Positions 7,034 to 17,015 of a DNA stretch of 64,000 bases are shown in pieces. The DNA is taken from assembly GCF_024662215.1 (NCBI RefSeq), contig NZ_CP096115.1, positions 2,170,001-2,234,000 on the forward strand, read 5' to 3'. The stretch is from Methanoplanus endosymbiosus. GTDB taxonomy: Archaea > Halobacteriota > Methanomicrobia > Methanomicrobiales > Methanomicrobiaceae. Within the stretch, counting starts at the first letter, position 1. Each line of letters begins with the position of its first letter. The position numbers were made by a program, and so were the translations under genes. The notes under the pieces were generated by a model. That model saw only the letters and a list, made by a program, of their open reading frames with translations, searched no databases and was not told where the DNA came from.

Positions 7034-8131
7034 ATGAAGATACTTTTTGTAATCTGCGGTGAGGGCCTTGGCCATGCCTCACGTTCATCAAGACTTGCAC
7101 GCTACCTGAAAGGATTCGGTCATGAGTGCCATCTTGCCTCATATGGCAAAGCCTACGAATTTATTAAAAATCAGGAGGAGTTTCATGTAACAGAGACCTT
7201 CAGGGAAGTTGAGCTTGACGGTGAAAACGGATATTTCAGCCTGTCAAAGACACTCTGGTCCTCAAAAAGTGTACCCATTGCTCTTGCACGCTCCTTAAAG
7301 CATGTCAGAAACCTTATCAATGAATATTCAATTGACCTTGTAATATCCGATACCATGTACGCGGCTCTGACTGCGGCAAGGCTTGAGAGGGTACATTCGC
7401 TCTTTATCACAAACCAGAACCGGTTTGCAACCGCATCTGACAACAACTCCACATACTGGAGTGTACTGGGAAAGGTCATTGAGAAATATCTTGAAATCCC
7501 TGACAGTGTGATAGTCCCTGATTTTGCACCGCCGCATACCATCTCCGGTTACAACCTTGAGATTGAAGAGGGAGATAAGGATCAGTATAAATTTGTCGGC
7601 CCTTTAATGGACATCGAACTTTCGGATTACAGCTTCTCTAACGGAACAATATTTGCATCATTTGGTGGTGAACCGTTTAAGATTCCGATGTATGGTATTT
7701 TAAAGGAGATTGCAGAGGAGAGACCTTTTCAGACTTTTGAGGTGTTTTCCACTTCAGACGGTCTTCCTGAAGCATCTGATAATTTCAGGACTTTTGGCTA
7801 TGTGCCCGATATTTATGAACACCTCTCAAAGGCAAGAATCGCAGTAGTTCACGGTGGCCTGACAACCCTTCATGAGGCGCTCCTGTTCAGAAAACCCTGT
7901 GTGATGATAATTGATCCTTACCACCCGGAGCAGTGGAATAATGCCCGTAAGATTGAGGAGATTGGGGCAGGAATTATTCTTGAAGGGGATAAACTCACAA
8001 AAGAGAGGCTGAATGAGGCGATAGATAAGGCACTTGCTATGACTGCACCTAACTACAGCTCCCTCTTTGCTGAACAGGACGGTAAACACAATATCCATGC
8101 CGTCATTGAGAATATGGAGAAGACCGGCTGA
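7034..8131 (+). CDS. GT-B glycosyltransferase (MurG/UGT-like)
   Basis: A 365-residue cytoplasmic or membrane-associated enzyme. The N-terminus (MKILFVICGEGLGHASRSSR) is the usual glycine-rich acceptor-side loop of GT28/GT1 enzymes. The C-terminal half has the donor-binding motif AVVHGGLTTLHEALLFRKP, followed by DPYHPEQWNNARKIEEIGAG. Archaeal members probably glycosylate lipids or polyprenyl carriers; the substrate here cannot be read from sequence. No partner genes are adjacent apart from the surface protein at 8215. Confidence 0.85.
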   Translation: MKILFVICGEGLGHASRSSRLARYLKGFGHECHLASYGKAYEFIKNQEEFHVTETFREVELDGENGYFSLSKTLWSSKSVPIALARSLKHVRNLINEYSIDLVISDTMYAALTAARLERVHSLFITNQNRFATASDNNSTYWSVLGKVIEKYLEIPDSVIVPDFAPPHTISGYNLEIEEGDKDQYKFVGPLMDIELSDYSFSNGTIFASFGGEPFKIPMYGILKEIAEERPFQTFEVFSTSDGLPEASDNFRTFGYVPDIYEHLSKARIAVVHGGLTTLHEALLFRKPCVMIIDPYHPEQWNNARKIEEIGAGIILEGDKLTKERLNEAIDKALAMTAPNYSSLFAEQDGKHNIHAVIENMEKTG

Positions 8132-8214
8132 TGGCATATTTATCTCCTGCCGGTTCTCATTAATAATATACTGCCGGATATACTCAGTAATCCGGCATAG
8201 GATAATGGTTATCT

Positions 8215-8889
8215 ATGAATAAGGATTCCGGATATTTACTAATAACAATTGCATCGGTGACTGCTGTATCGCTTCTGATAATCATGCTTGCAGGATTCAT
8301 CTACCCCGGAGGTTTTCATATTCTGGGCATAACCCCGCAGAGCACATATGAATACACCGTCTCTATAGATATGGACGGTGCAGTGGCTGAAGATGCTCAG
8401 TTATTCATACCGCTCCCTTCACTGAGTGACAGATCCCCTGTTGGCGCGGCAATACTTGAAGGAAAAGGTACAGGTGTCCCTGACGGGTGGGATATTGAAC
8501 TCTTCGGCTCCAAGGGGAGTACAATGCTGAAAATAACAGCTGATGAGTTAAGAACAACAGAATTTGGAATAACAGTTGATGCCGGAGATTTGATTGATAC
8601 AGAAAATCCCGTTGGTTCTGCATATACTCTTCTGCCAAAGGAGGATACTATGGCTACTGATTCCGGAATTAAATACAATACGTACATCTATGCAGAATAC
8701 AGCTCTGATTCCGGTGCTGAAATTGAGATTGGGATTGAGCTTACCGGAAAGAACAGCTGGAGTATGTTCTCTGAAAAGTCCAATTCTTTCACCGATACTG
8801 TAAGCCTGAGCCTGAACCCGCCCGTGAAAGGGTGGTACCCCTCATCCGGAGATCTGGTGGCCGGAATCGGTGACTATACAATAATATAA
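8215..8889 (+). CDS. Membrane-anchored extracytoplasmic protein, unknown
   Basis: A 224-residue protein. Residues about 6-30 (YLLITIASVTAVSLLIIMLA) form one membrane segment; the rest is polar, rich in Thr, Ser and Gly and predicted to be beta-structured, with DMDG- and Pro-rich loops. No cysteines or catalytic motif stand out. It resembles the one-pass surface proteins common in methanogens, but I recognise no family. Confidence 0.7.
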   Translation: MNKDSGYLLITIASVTAVSLLIIMLAGFIYPGGFHILGITPQSTYEYTVSIDMDGAVAEDAQLFIPLPSLSDRSPVGAAILEGKGTGVPDGWDIELFGSKGSTMLKITADELRTTEFGITVDAGDLIDTENPVGSAYTLLPKEDTMATDSGIKYNTYIYAEYSSDSGAEIEIGIELTGKNSWSMFSEKSNSFTDTVSLSLNPPVKGWYPSSGDLVAGIGDYTII

Positions 8890-8898
8890 TCTTTAATT

Positions 8899-9063
8899 AT
8901 GTCTTTTTTTCCGGAAAATGAATTTATAATAATAGTTCACGGGCCTGAACCCTTTGATCATAGTATTCTGTCACAGATCATCTCTCCGGATAAAGATTCA
9001 GTGATGGTTGTCACTGCCGGAGTTATGGGTAATTTAACTGATATGATCATGGGCGGGCAATGA
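8899..9063 (+). CDS. Short DUF2117-like protein
   Basis: A 54-residue frame starting MSFFPENEFIIIVHGPEPFD. The VHGPE-x-x-D opening and the later VVTAGVMGNLTDMI match, as I recall them, the N-terminal part of methanogen DUF2117 proteins, which are much longer. It is either a truncated remnant or a minimal version. It ends 12 bases before the NreA gene and may be co-transcribed with it. Confidence 0.5.
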   Translation: MSFFPENEFIIIVHGPEPFDHSILSQIISPDKDSVMVVTAGVMGNLTDMIMGGQ

Positions 9064-9075
9064 TGGGGGCTGGAT

Positions 9076-10236
9076 ATGAGAACTGCTGATCTCTGCATAA
9101 AGTGCAAGGGCAAAGGTCTCTGCGGCCTCTCGAAATGCCCTGTTATGAGCCGTTTTTATGCCCGGAGTGATACAAAACCTGTTAAGGAGTATATGGGTGA
9201 AAGCCCGTCTGTCTTTGTCGGTTCAAAAAATTATCCGAATGTATCCGGCGGGCCTCTGCTCTCGCGTGAGAATGACAATCCTGAGCACTGGGTCTCCGGC
9301 AATTACTCAATAGATGACATAGTAAGGATAAGGTCAGGCACAATCAGGGGTAATTCCGGGGAGAAAAACCTCTCTGATTCCATACAGGAGATTGCGCTTT
9401 CACAAAAGCCTGTAGATGTGGAAGTGGCTTTTGTAAAACCCGTCAGTTTTGATCTCCGTTTTGACGGAGTTTTAGCGCCGACAGGGCTTTCCGGTGTTGT
9501 ATCCGATATGTCTGTCCTTGACAATGCCGTTGTCCCCCGGATTGTTGACAAAATTACCTCGGACACTGATCTGAAGGCAAACGACGCTATCGTTGAACTG
9601 TACAGGGGCGGCACTGATCTGCATCATATACAGAACCTTCTCTCTTCCGGACTTCTGGGCGTTAAGAGGCGTATTGTTCCTACAAGGTGGAGCATAACTG
9701 CGGTTGATGATACCGTATCCGGCATTCTTAAAAAGAATGTCTCAGGGTATCCGCCTCTGGAGGAGATCCGCATATTTAACGGGTGTATTCATGGCAACAA
9801 TCTGGCGATTATGCTCATTCCCGGAGACTGGCGTTATGAGATGACTGAAGTGTGGGAGAAGAACAGCCTATGGTCGGGCAGTGAATCGGCGACAATAGTC
9901 TCCGACTCTGAAGGGATGAAGAGAAAACAGGGCTACTCGCCGCTTGCCGGCGCTTACTACTCTGCACGTCTCGCTGTGCTTGAATATCTTGAATCGGTCA
10001 GAAGGTCTGCCCGCGTGATTGCAGTCAGAAGAATTACCGGTGATTACTGGGCACCGCTTGGCACATGGGTAATACGTGAGGCCTCAAGAAAGGCAATGAA
10101 GGAGAATTATATGACTCCGGCAGACCTCAGTGAGGGCATAGCCATAATCAGCAGGCTCTCAGGTGGGGATAAATGGCTCTCATGCAGCAGCCTTATTCCG
10201 GAGATAAAGACCCAGAAGACTTTGTTTGATTTCTGA
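9076..10236 (+). CDS. nreA: NreA-family DNA repair protein with PCNA-binding tail
   Basis: A 386-residue protein of the archaeal Nre family (DUF650/DUF651). The N-terminus has clustered cysteines (CIKCKGKGLCGLSKCP) fitting the family's zinc-binding start, followed by the conserved SPSVFVGSKNYPNVSGGPLL. The C-terminus is QKTLFDF, a PIP box for docking on the sliding clamp PCNA. In halophilic archaea Nre proteins help repair DNA after mitomycin damage; a similar role is inferred here. Start ATG 9076 gives the expected N-terminus. Confidence 0.9.
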   Translation: MRTADLCIKCKGKGLCGLSKCPVMSRFYARSDTKPVKEYMGESPSVFVGSKNYPNVSGGPLLSRENDNPEHWVSGNYSIDDIVRIRSGTIRGNSGEKNLSDSIQEIALSQKPVDVEVAFVKPVSFDLRFDGVLAPTGLSGVVSDMSVLDNAVVPRIVDKITSDTDLKANDAIVELYRGGTDLHHIQNLLSSGLLGVKRRIVPTRWSITAVDDTVSGILKKNVSGYPPLEEIRIFNGCIHGNNLAIMLIPGDWRYEMTEVWEKNSLWSGSESATIVSDSEGMKRKQGYSPLAGAYYSARLAVLEYLESVRRSARVIAVRRITGDYWAPLGTWVIREASRKAMKENYMTPADLSEGIAIISRLSGGDKWLSCSSLIPEIKTQKTLFDF

Positions 10237-10311
10237 CCGGAAATATCGTCAGTTCTCAGAATCTATTCTGCTGACAAACCGTTATGAATGCCTGAATATT
10301 TCAAAAAAAAG

Positions 10312-11145
10312 TTATTTTCTGGAGATAACGGCCATTGCCGCAAGAACGCCTATAAGGCAGACTATTCCTGCAATCCCTGACTGGGGTGTCGCTGCCGGTG
10401 TTGCCTCTGTTGCTGTTGCAGTCTCCTGAACCGGTTCAGCAACAGGTTTTATCTCTAATATGTAAGTTGATATCGCCTGAGGGCCGCCCATCATTATCTG
10501 TGCATCCGGATTGCATGTGGATGCCAGTCCCTCTCCTTTTACGAACGTAATGCAGAGTTCAAAAGTATTTGGTTCATCAGTTACATCTGCAAAACCTCCC
10601 GGAACAAGAGTGGCCTCTGTCAGTATATTTCCATCTTTTGAGACTGTAATTGCAGCAGATGATGCCGTGCATACGGTGCCGCTGCATTCCGCACAGTTCG
10701 GGTCAGGTTTTGCTGTCACAATAAATCCGTCTGCGAGCGGTTTGAATATCATCCTGTCGATGTCACCGACAATTGCGCTGATCTCTGCATCCCTGGAGAT
10801 TTTGTCTATCTTTGCAATGCCGAGATAATCCCCGCCTGTGCCGCCAAGAACTATAAACCTGACCGGATCTCCGGTTTTAAATATCTCAAAGGCTTTGTCG
10901 TCCGGAACATTGCCCGTTACTTCGGTCTCGGTTGCCTTAATCCACTGCTCATTCGGTGTTGAACCTGTGTAGGATATGGTGAACTGGTATTCGGAATTTA
11001 TACTGATAGTTCCGGCACCCTTGTCCATTGAGGTAATTGTGCCCATTCCGTTTACTTCCTGGATTACTGCGGATGCACTGCCCGTCAGGCATAATAATGC
11101 GACTGCTGCAACCAGAAATGCCTTTATTAAGTTACTTTTACTCAT
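10312..11145 (-). CDS. Secreted surface protein with C-terminal anchor
   Basis: A 277-residue protein with a signal peptide (LIKAFLVAAVALLCLTGSAS, cleaved near ASA-V), a beta-rich body, a Thr/Ala/Pro/Glu linker (about residues 235-252) and a C-terminal membrane helix (SGIAGIVCLIGVLAAMAVIS) ending in RK. This layout is that of archaeal surface proteins processed by an archaeosortase or simply anchored. Two internal cysteines (CAECSGTVC) could form disulphides. Function unknown. It reads toward the nreA gene end. Confidence 0.75.
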   Translation of the reverse strand: MSKSNLIKAFLVAAVALLCLTGSASAVIQEVNGMGTITSMDKGAGTISINSEYQFTISYTGSTPNEQWIKATETEVTGNVPDDKAFEIFKTGDPVRFIVLGGTGGDYLGIAKIDKISRDAEISAIVGDIDRMIFKPLADGFIVTAKPDPNCAECSGTVCTASSAAITVSKDGNILTEATLVPGGFADVTDEPNTFELCITFVKGEGLASTCNPDAQIMMGGPQAISTYILEIKPVAEPVQETATATEATPAATPQSGIAGIVCLIGVLAAMAVISRK

Positions 11146-11212
11146 GAGAAACTCTCCTGAATTAAAATAGAGGTGATTTGGTATTAATATAACCTGATCC
11201 GTGGTCCGGGTA

Positions 11213-12862
11213 TTATTTTATTCCGCGTTTCTCATTCTGTATGGCAAATCTCTCATTGATGGATGATATCGTCTCTATTTCGTCTATTCCCTTGTCATCG
11301 CGCATTCTGACAAATCTCGGAAAACGCAGGGCATAGCCTGACTCATAATTGACACTCTTCTGAATCTCTGCATATCCCACCTCAAAGACAGTCTCCGGTT
11401 CAAACCTGACAAACTTGCCGGACTCTGAGATGACACTCTCTTTAAGGGTGTCATAAATAAAGGCCAGCATATCATCCGAAATTCCGGTTGCGACCTTTGA
11501 TACCGGATATAGTTCATCATTCTCATCGCGGCATGCGAGGAGGAAGGATCCAAAGAGGCCTGCGCGTTTGCCTTCACCCCATTCAGCACCGATTACAGCA
11601 AGGTCAATCGTATCAACCTCCGGCTTAATCTTTATCCATTCCCTCACCCTCTGACCAGGAGTGTAGGCTGCGGAGAGTGACTTGACCATTATACCTTCAT
11701 GCCCTTCGTCAAGGGCATTTCTGTAAAATTCCTCCACTTCTGCAATATCTCCGGATACGATCTGCGGGGCGACATACTCCCTCACATTATCCTCAAGAAT
11801 CTTTCTTCTCTCAGTGAATGGTTTCTCTATTAAGGATTCGTCATCAAGCAGGAGAATATCAAAGACGTTTGGTCTCAGGCGGATATCTTCAACATGGGCC
11901 TCGATATCGTGCTTACGCCTGAATCTTTTAAGGACATACTGAAAGGGCATCGGTTTTCCGTCTTCAATGGCGATGACCTCCCCGTCAAGAATTACATCAT
12001 GCTCTGTACAGTTCATCAGGAGATCTGATATGTCAGGGATTGCATTGGTGACATCCTCAAGTTTTCTGGAATAGATCTTAAAACTGTCTCCTTTTTTATG
12101 AAACTGAAACCTTGTTCCGTCGTATTTAAACTCAGCAGCAATACTGCCCTGTTCCTGAATCATATCAGCAATAGTGCCCTGCTTTGCAAGCATCATTTTT
12201 ACAGGCCGGAAGAGTTCAATCTTAACCTCCTCAAGCGCATGTGCTCCTCTCTTTGCAAGAAGGGCAACCTCTCCCAGGTCATTTACTGCCTGGTATGCGT
12301 GCTCAACGAGCGCTGCCGGAACTGAAAATGCCTTTGCTACGGCCTCCCTTATATTTCCGTCACCAACACCTATTCTCATCTCACCAAGCATAATCCTTGC
12401 AAGATAACGCCCTTCAACCGGCTTTGCGTTGGCAAAGAGGCGCTTTACAAATTTCAGTTTTTCCTTCTGGGATTTAGAGCCTTTTATCTCTGAAATGGCT
12501 TTGAAGTCCGAAAAGACACCTGCGAGTTCGAGTGTGTCACTGAAAAATGAGGTCTGTTCCTTCTTTGCAAGAAGATTCTCCACAGCCTTCCCTACGTCCC
12601 CTCCGGAATTTATTTTCCTGATGACATAGTCCCTGTTCTTCCCGATGACGTATGCAACCGATTCATAGACGTGATTTGGGCCGATGCCTATCTTATCCTG
12701 GCTGTAGTCCGGAAATACCCGTCCTGTGATAAACCTTAAGAATACCGGCATATCCTCATCTGACAGACCTGGCAGTTTCTCTGCAATGAGATCTATCATC
12801 TCAAGCCTTCCGGAAATTGATTCAAGGGTGTTGCAGAATTCTGAAAAATCAATGAAATTCAT
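11213..12862 (-). CDS. lig: ATP-dependent DNA ligase
   Basis: A 549-residue archaeal/eukaryotic-type DNA ligase, the normal family length. K246 in EFKYDGTRF is the lysine adenylated by ATP (motif I). The nucleotidyltransferase motifs continue through [10 protein letters not shown] and [15 protein letters not shown] to WIKIKPE (motif V), and an OB-fold domain occupies the C-terminus. The first 210 residues form the helical DNA-binding domain. It seals nicks in replication and repair. It starts ten bases after the end of the leftward MBL gene upstream, so the two are probably one transcript. Confidence 0.95.
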   Translation of the reverse strand: MNFIDFSEFCNTLESISGRLEMIDLIAEKLPGLSDEDMPVFLRFITGRVFPDYSQDKIGIGPNHVYESVAYVIGKNRDYVIRKINSGGDVGKAVENLLAKKEQTSFFSDTLELAGVFSDFKAISEIKGSKSQKEKLKFVKRLFANAKPVEGRYLARIMLGEMRIGVGDGNIREAVAKAFSVPAALVEHAYQAVNDLGEVALLAKRGAHALEEVKIELFRPVKMMLAKQGTIADMIQEQGSIAAEFKYDGTRFQFHKKGDSFKIYSRKLEDVTNAIPDISDLLMNCTEHDVILDGEVIAIEDGKPMPFQYVLKRFRRKHDIEAHVEDIRLRPNVFDILLLDDESLIEKPFTERRKILEDNVREYVAPQIVSGDIAEVEEFYRNALDEGHEGIMVKSLSAAYTPGQRVREWIKIKPEVDTIDLAVIGAEWGEGKRAGLFGSFLLACRDENDELYPVSKVATGISDDMLAFIYDTLKESVISESGKFVRFEPETVFEVGYAEIQKSVNYESGYALRFPRFVRMRDDKGIDEIETISSINERFAIQNEKRGIK

Positions 12863-12871
12863 GGTACATTG

Positions 12872-13651
12872 TTATTGCAGTTTTATTGTCTCTGCCGGAC
12901 AGTGCTGGTGGGAAATTCTTATACCTGCACAGCAGGATATATTTTCGGCTGCATTCTGTGCAGATTCAAGGGCGATTTCCGGTCTGTTATTCTCCTCTGA
13001 GAGATGTGCGAGGATGATCTCTTCTGAGTTGCGGCAGTATTTTGTTATGCACTCCGCAGCAGCGGCATTTGATAAATGGCCTCTCTTTTCATCGGCTATT
13101 CTGGCCTTTAAAAATACCGGGTATGGGCCGTTTTTAAGCATCTCCGGGCAGTGGTTGCTCTCAAGCACAAGTGCATCCGCAGAACCCAGATATGAACCTA
13201 TTCTATCGTCCGTCTTTCCCGTATCTGTGCATAGTGCAAAGGTGAGGTCACCATATTTTATCCGGTAGCCGCATGGATCCATTGCATCATGATATGTGGA
13301 GAATGCCTCAACTTCAAAATCGCCCACCTTCTTCATTTCTCCGGTTTTAATCGTCTCATAAATCAGTTTTTTATCAGATGTCCTCTTCTCATCAAACTGC
13401 CAGATTGTGCCCTGTGTTGCTATTACGGGAATGTTAAGCTTCCTTGATAAAACATCGACTCCTTTTACATGATCCCTGTGCTCATGGGTCACAATAATAG
13501 CTTCAATAAGGTCTTTGTTGCAGCCGGACTCTTCAAGCCTCTTAAAAGTCTCTTTTGCACTCAGCCCGGCATCGACCAGTACTGCCCCGGAACCTCCCTC
13601 TAAATATGTACAGTTTCCTTTGCTTCCGCTCGCAAGGACGGTGATCTTCAT
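12872..13651 (-). CDS. MBL-fold metallohydrolase (YycJ/WalJ-like)
   Basis: A 259-residue metallo-beta-lactamase-fold protein. H56, H58, D60 and H61 in VTHEHRDH form the zinc-binding signature; further ligands are likely in LCTDTG and in AHLSEENNRPE near the C-terminus. The opening MKITVLASGSKGNC is typical of the YycJ branch, whose bacterial members are linked to DNA metabolism as putative nucleases. Pairing with DNA ligase on one transcript fits a DNA repair role, which is inferred. Confidence 0.85.
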   Translation of the reverse strand: MKITVLASGSKGNCTYLEGGSGAVLVDAGLSAKETFKRLEESGCNKDLIEAIIVTHEHRDHVKGVDVLSRKLNIPVIATQGTIWQFDEKRTSDKKLIYETIKTGEMKKVGDFEVEAFSTYHDAMDPCGYRIKYGDLTFALCTDTGKTDDRIGSYLGSADALVLESNHCPEMLKNGPYPVFLKARIADEKRGHLSNAAAAECITKYCRNSEEIILAHLSEENNRPEIALESAQNAAENISCCAGIRISHQHCPAETIKLQ

Positions 13652-13762
13652 TCCTTTATTTCTTTGTCTCAGTATTACAAAACTGATCTGATTCCGGAAA
13701 AATCCCCGTTTATTCCCTGCATAAATAGTATAATGGGTGGGAAATGCTCCTGATGATCCGGA

Positions 13763-13951
13763 TTATCCTTGTTTTTCTGTTCCTAATTTAACAAGCTCCA
13801 CAAGAACCGGAGCTATAGTTCCTGAATGTATGCATCTTTTCACAAGTGCCGCGAGTTTTTTATTGTAGTGGATATGTGCCATCTGAAATCCCGACAGAAA
13901 ACCGAAGCACAGTGTTACAATTCCAAGAAAGCTAAAGCCTATAATGTCCAT
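13763..13951 (-). CDS. Small membrane protein, paralogue of neighbour
   Basis: A 62-residue protein: one membrane helix (IIGFSFLGIVTLCFGFLSGF), then a short soluble tail (YNKKLAALVKRCIHSGTIAP). The tail aligns with that of the next gene upstream (RRFKAAVERCRDDDSFEPII), so the two probably arose by tandem duplication. No known family. It follows the neighbour by 11 bases and is likely co-translated. Confidence 0.6.
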   Translation of the reverse strand: MDIIGFSFLGIVTLCFGFLSGFQMAHIHYNKKLAALVKRCIHSGTIAPVLVELVKLGTEKQG

Positions 13952-13962
13952 TGTTCCCCTCC

Positions 13963-14139
13963 TCAGGCAATCTCCTGCATTTCATCTATAATCGGTTCAA
14001 ACGAGTCATCATCCCTGCATCTCTCTACTGCGGCTTTGAAACGTCTGCCAAAGTAATAAGACATTATGTAATATCCTACGATGAATCCCACAATAAAGAA
14101 GATAATCACTGCCCCCAGTCCTATAATTATGTCTTCCAT
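13963..14139 (-). CDS. Small membrane protein, paralogue of neighbour
   Basis: A 58-residue protein starting MEDIIIGLGAVIIFF. ATG 14139 is preferred to the longer frame from 14184 because GGGAG lies about four bases upstream. One membrane helix is followed by a soluble tail with the R-C-x-DDD-SFEP pattern. It lies divergently from the ATPase gene at 14200, so promoters must fit into about 60 bases. Confidence 0.6.
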   Translation of the reverse strand: MEDIIIGLGAVIIFFIVGFIVGYYIMSYYFGRRFKAAVERCRDDDSFEPIIDEMQEIA

Positions 14140-14199
14140 GATCTCCCGGTCCCTCTTCTGATTAGACTGACAATCTGTATTCATATAATATAAATACCA

Positions 14200-15603
14200 A
14201 TGTCCATATCAATGAATCCGGCAAAGATCTCCGGACTGTCTGATCTAATCTCTGATATTACGCAGAATTCCGGGTGCATCCCGGATAAGGTGAGGTTCAG
14301 GCCGGGAACAAACATTTATAGTGTTCTCTCCTTTGATAAGACATCTGTACAGTTTTCGCTGCCTCTTCTGGTAAAGCCGTGTTTTATTCCGGAATTTTGC
14401 GGCTTCAGTCCTGTGGGTTATGACGGTTTTACAGCATCGGTAATTGAGCATATCAAGAGATCAGTCCCAAAAGACAGAAGGCTGAGGGCACTTGGTGGCC
14501 TTGATACAGTCCATCCTGCCCATTATTCTGCCAATATTGAACCTGTGACAGTTATAAAGACCAGTCCCGGTTTTGGCCAGAAACTCTGGATGGCCGGTCC
14601 GGATAATTTTACAGATGCAAAAGGGCTTCATCTGACTGTACAGGGTGCTCTGCCGGCGGCAGGTTCAGGCAGAAATAACAGCCGCAGAGAGTCACCCGGA
14701 GATATCAGGGAAACTATAATCTCACTGATGGACGGCCTTCTGGATACTGTAGGTAAAATACCGGTAAATGAGGTCAGTGAGGCAGTCAGTATCTCAGCTG
14801 ACCAGAAGAGGATTCGTTCAATGCTTGTTGATCTCGGCCTGGTTTCATTCATAGCAGATGGTTCCCTTCCGGCAAGACATTTTTCAGAGCACAGGGCAAA
14901 TTTCCGGCTTGCAGGCCCGAAACACGGCATCAATATCCCTTTCAGATGCCCAAAAAATCTCTCACCTGTGGAGATTGAATATGAAGAATCGGGTTACACC
15001 ATCTCAGGGCTTGGCATAAAGAGGGGCGAGGTGTTTGCAGTTGTAGGTTCAAATGCCGAAGGCAAGTCAACATTTCTTCAGGGCATTATCTCAGGTACTG
15101 ATGATCATCTTCCCGGAGACGGACGGGAGGGGATAATTACCGTTGGGCGGGGGAGTTTTGTTGAGACCGGTGGCAGGGATATAAGCGGGTCTGATATAAG
15201 CCTCTTCTTTAAGTCGCTCCCCCCCGGAATTTCAGGGACTCCAAAGCATGTCTCCGGCACAGGCAGCGGTTCTATGGTGATGGCGGCCGGTTTTTCAGAG
15301 TCCCTCTCAAAGCAGTCGCCGTATATTCTCTTTGATGAGGATCGGTCGGCGACAAATCTTCTTGTGCCAAACTGCATCCAGTGTGAGGATGTCAGTACCC
15401 TGACTGATCTCTTAAGAGAGAGAAGAGAAATCTTCTCCGGGACATCGCTGATATTTGCGGCGGCCACTATGGATCTCTTAATTGCGCAGTCTGAGAGGAT
15501 AATGAGACTTAATAACCATTGTGCAGACGGAATTTTAGTTGATGAATACAGGCAGAGGCTGTACCGGCATATGACTGAGACTGCTGCTTCCCTTCTGGAA
15601 TAA
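14200..15603 (+). CDS. ABC-class ATPase, COG3044 family
   Basis: A 467-residue soluble protein of the predicted ABC-class ATPase family (PF09818). Residues 283-291 (GSNAEGKST) are Walker A, and YILFDEDRSATNLL near residue 378 is the family's distinctive Walker B with the D-E-D-x-S-A-T-N extension. A characteristic GGLDTVHPAHYS lies near residue 99. The role is unknown. It is shorter than many members (roughly 550 residues, from memory). TATA-like AATATAAAT lies just before the start, so the message may be leaderless. Confidence 0.85.
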   Translation: MSISMNPAKISGLSDLISDITQNSGCIPDKVRFRPGTNIYSVLSFDKTSVQFSLPLLVKPCFIPEFCGFSPVGYDGFTASVIEHIKRSVPKDRRLRALGGLDTVHPAHYSANIEPVTVIKTSPGFGQKLWMAGPDNFTDAKGLHLTVQGALPAAGSGRNNSRRESPGDIRETIISLMDGLLDTVGKIPVNEVSEAVSISADQKRIRSMLVDLGLVSFIADGSLPARHFSEHRANFRLAGPKHGINIPFRCPKNLSPVEIEYEESGYTISGLGIKRGEVFAVVGSNAEGKSTFLQGIISGTDDHLPGDGREGIITVGRGSFVETGGRDISGSDISLFFKSLPPGISGTPKHVSGTGSGSMVMAAGFSESLSKQSPYILFDEDRSATNLLVPNCIQCEDVSTLTDLLRERREIFSGTSLIFAAATMDLLIAQSERIMRLNNHCADGILVDEYRQRLYRHMTETAASLLE

Positions 15604-15704
15604 TCCCTCAGGATCTCCATATTTTATTATCCAGTGGCCGAACTTCTCATGGGAGCGTTTCTGCAAAGGTTAATTGATTCTGCAAACCAAAAATTCTGCT
15701 GGAT

Positions 15705-16961
15705 ATGTTAAAAGAGCTTGATGCAGATTCATGGGTCAGTGAGCGCCGCAGCAGTTTTGATGATGTCAGTGCCCCTGTCAGGGATATTATTGAGAATGTG
15801 AGGAATAACGGCGATTCTGCCCTGTATAAATATGCAAAAAAATTTGATAAAATTGATCTTGAGGATATATGCGTAAGCCGGGAGGAGATTGACTCTGCGT
15901 ACGATGAAGTGGATGAGAAGCTTGTTGAGTGCCTCATAGAGGCAGAGGTGAGAATATCGGAGTTTCACGAACTTCAGAAGAGAGAGGATCTCTGGCTTAA
16001 GGAGGTTCAGCCCGGAATTGTGCTCGGTGTTAAGACAACGCCTCTTGAGAGAATTGGCTGTTATGTGCCGGGAGGACGGGCATCATATCCGTCAACTGCA
16101 CTTATGACGGCTGTTCCGGCAAGGGTTGCAGGTGTCTCTGAGATCTGCGCATGCACACCCCCTCCGGGAAATCCCCTCACCATTGTCGCCTTTGATATTG
16201 CAGGTGTGGATGAGATCTACAGGGTTGGCGGGGCACAGGCTATAGCTGCAATGGCACTTGGCACTGAGAGCATTGAACCTGTACAGAAGATTGTAGGGCC
16301 CGGCAATACCTTTGTAACCGCTGCAAAGATGATGCTTCGTGATTATGCTGAGATTGATTTTCCGGCAGGCCCGTCTGAGATTGGCATAATTGCGGATGAC
16401 TCGGCAGTGCCTGAGTTTCTGGCGGCTGACATTCTCGCACAGGCAGAGCATGACCCGAATGCAGCCTGTGTACTGATAACCACAGACAAGGGGGTTGCTG
16501 AGGCGACCATTGCTGAAGTTAAAGCAAAAGCTGTCCTTTCTCCACGGAAAGAGATAATTCTTGCGGCTCTTGAGAATTCCGGATATATCATTGCAGATGA
16601 CCTAAAGAATGCCATTGATATTTCTGATATGATTGCCCCTGAACATCTCTCCATTCAGGTGCGTGATCCAATGACTGTCTTAAACCGTGTGAGAAATGCC
16701 GGTTCTATATTTGTCGGCCCGAATACTCCGGTTGCATGCGGCGATTATGCATCAGGCACAAACCATGTACTGCCGACAGCCGGTTACGCCAGAGTTTATT
16801 CCGGGCTTAATGTCTCACATTTCTGCAAGACTTCCACTGTCCAGATGATTGACAGGGAGGGCCTTGAAGACATCAGTGATATTGTGGTAAATCTTGCAGA
16901 GGCTGAAGGTCTTCATGCCCATGCTGATTCTGTCCGTGAGCGGTTAAAGTTCCGGAAATGA
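15705..16961 (+). CDS. hisD: Histidinol dehydrogenase
   Basis: A 418-residue enzyme that oxidises L-histidinol to L-histidine with two NAD+ in the last steps of histidine synthesis. Family signatures include GCYVPGGRASYPSTALM, RVGGAQAIAAMALGTESI, GPGNTFVTAAK, AEHDPNAACVLITTD (zinc and catalytic residues), and PVACGDYASGTNHVLPT. Length is normal. It is separate from hisC at 27.6 kb, so histidine genes are scattered here. Confidence 0.95.
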   Translation: MLKELDADSWVSERRSSFDDVSAPVRDIIENVRNNGDSALYKYAKKFDKIDLEDICVSREEIDSAYDEVDEKLVECLIEAEVRISEFHELQKREDLWLKEVQPGIVLGVKTTPLERIGCYVPGGRASYPSTALMTAVPARVAGVSEICACTPPPGNPLTIVAFDIAGVDEIYRVGGAQAIAAMALGTESIEPVQKIVGPGNTFVTAAKMMLRDYAEIDFPAGPSEIGIIADDSAVPEFLAADILAQAEHDPNAACVLITTDKGVAEATIAEVKAKAVLSPRKEIILAALENSGYIIADDLKNAIDISDMIAPEHLSIQVRDPMTVLNRVRNAGSIFVGPNTPVACGDYASGTNHVLPTAGYARVYSGLNVSHFCKTSTVQMIDREGLEDISDIVVNLAEAEGLHAHADSVRERLKFRK

Positions 16962-17015
16962 AAATAATCTGAAGATGTTTAAAGTCAGATCATTATCTGA
17001 CAATATTATATTATT

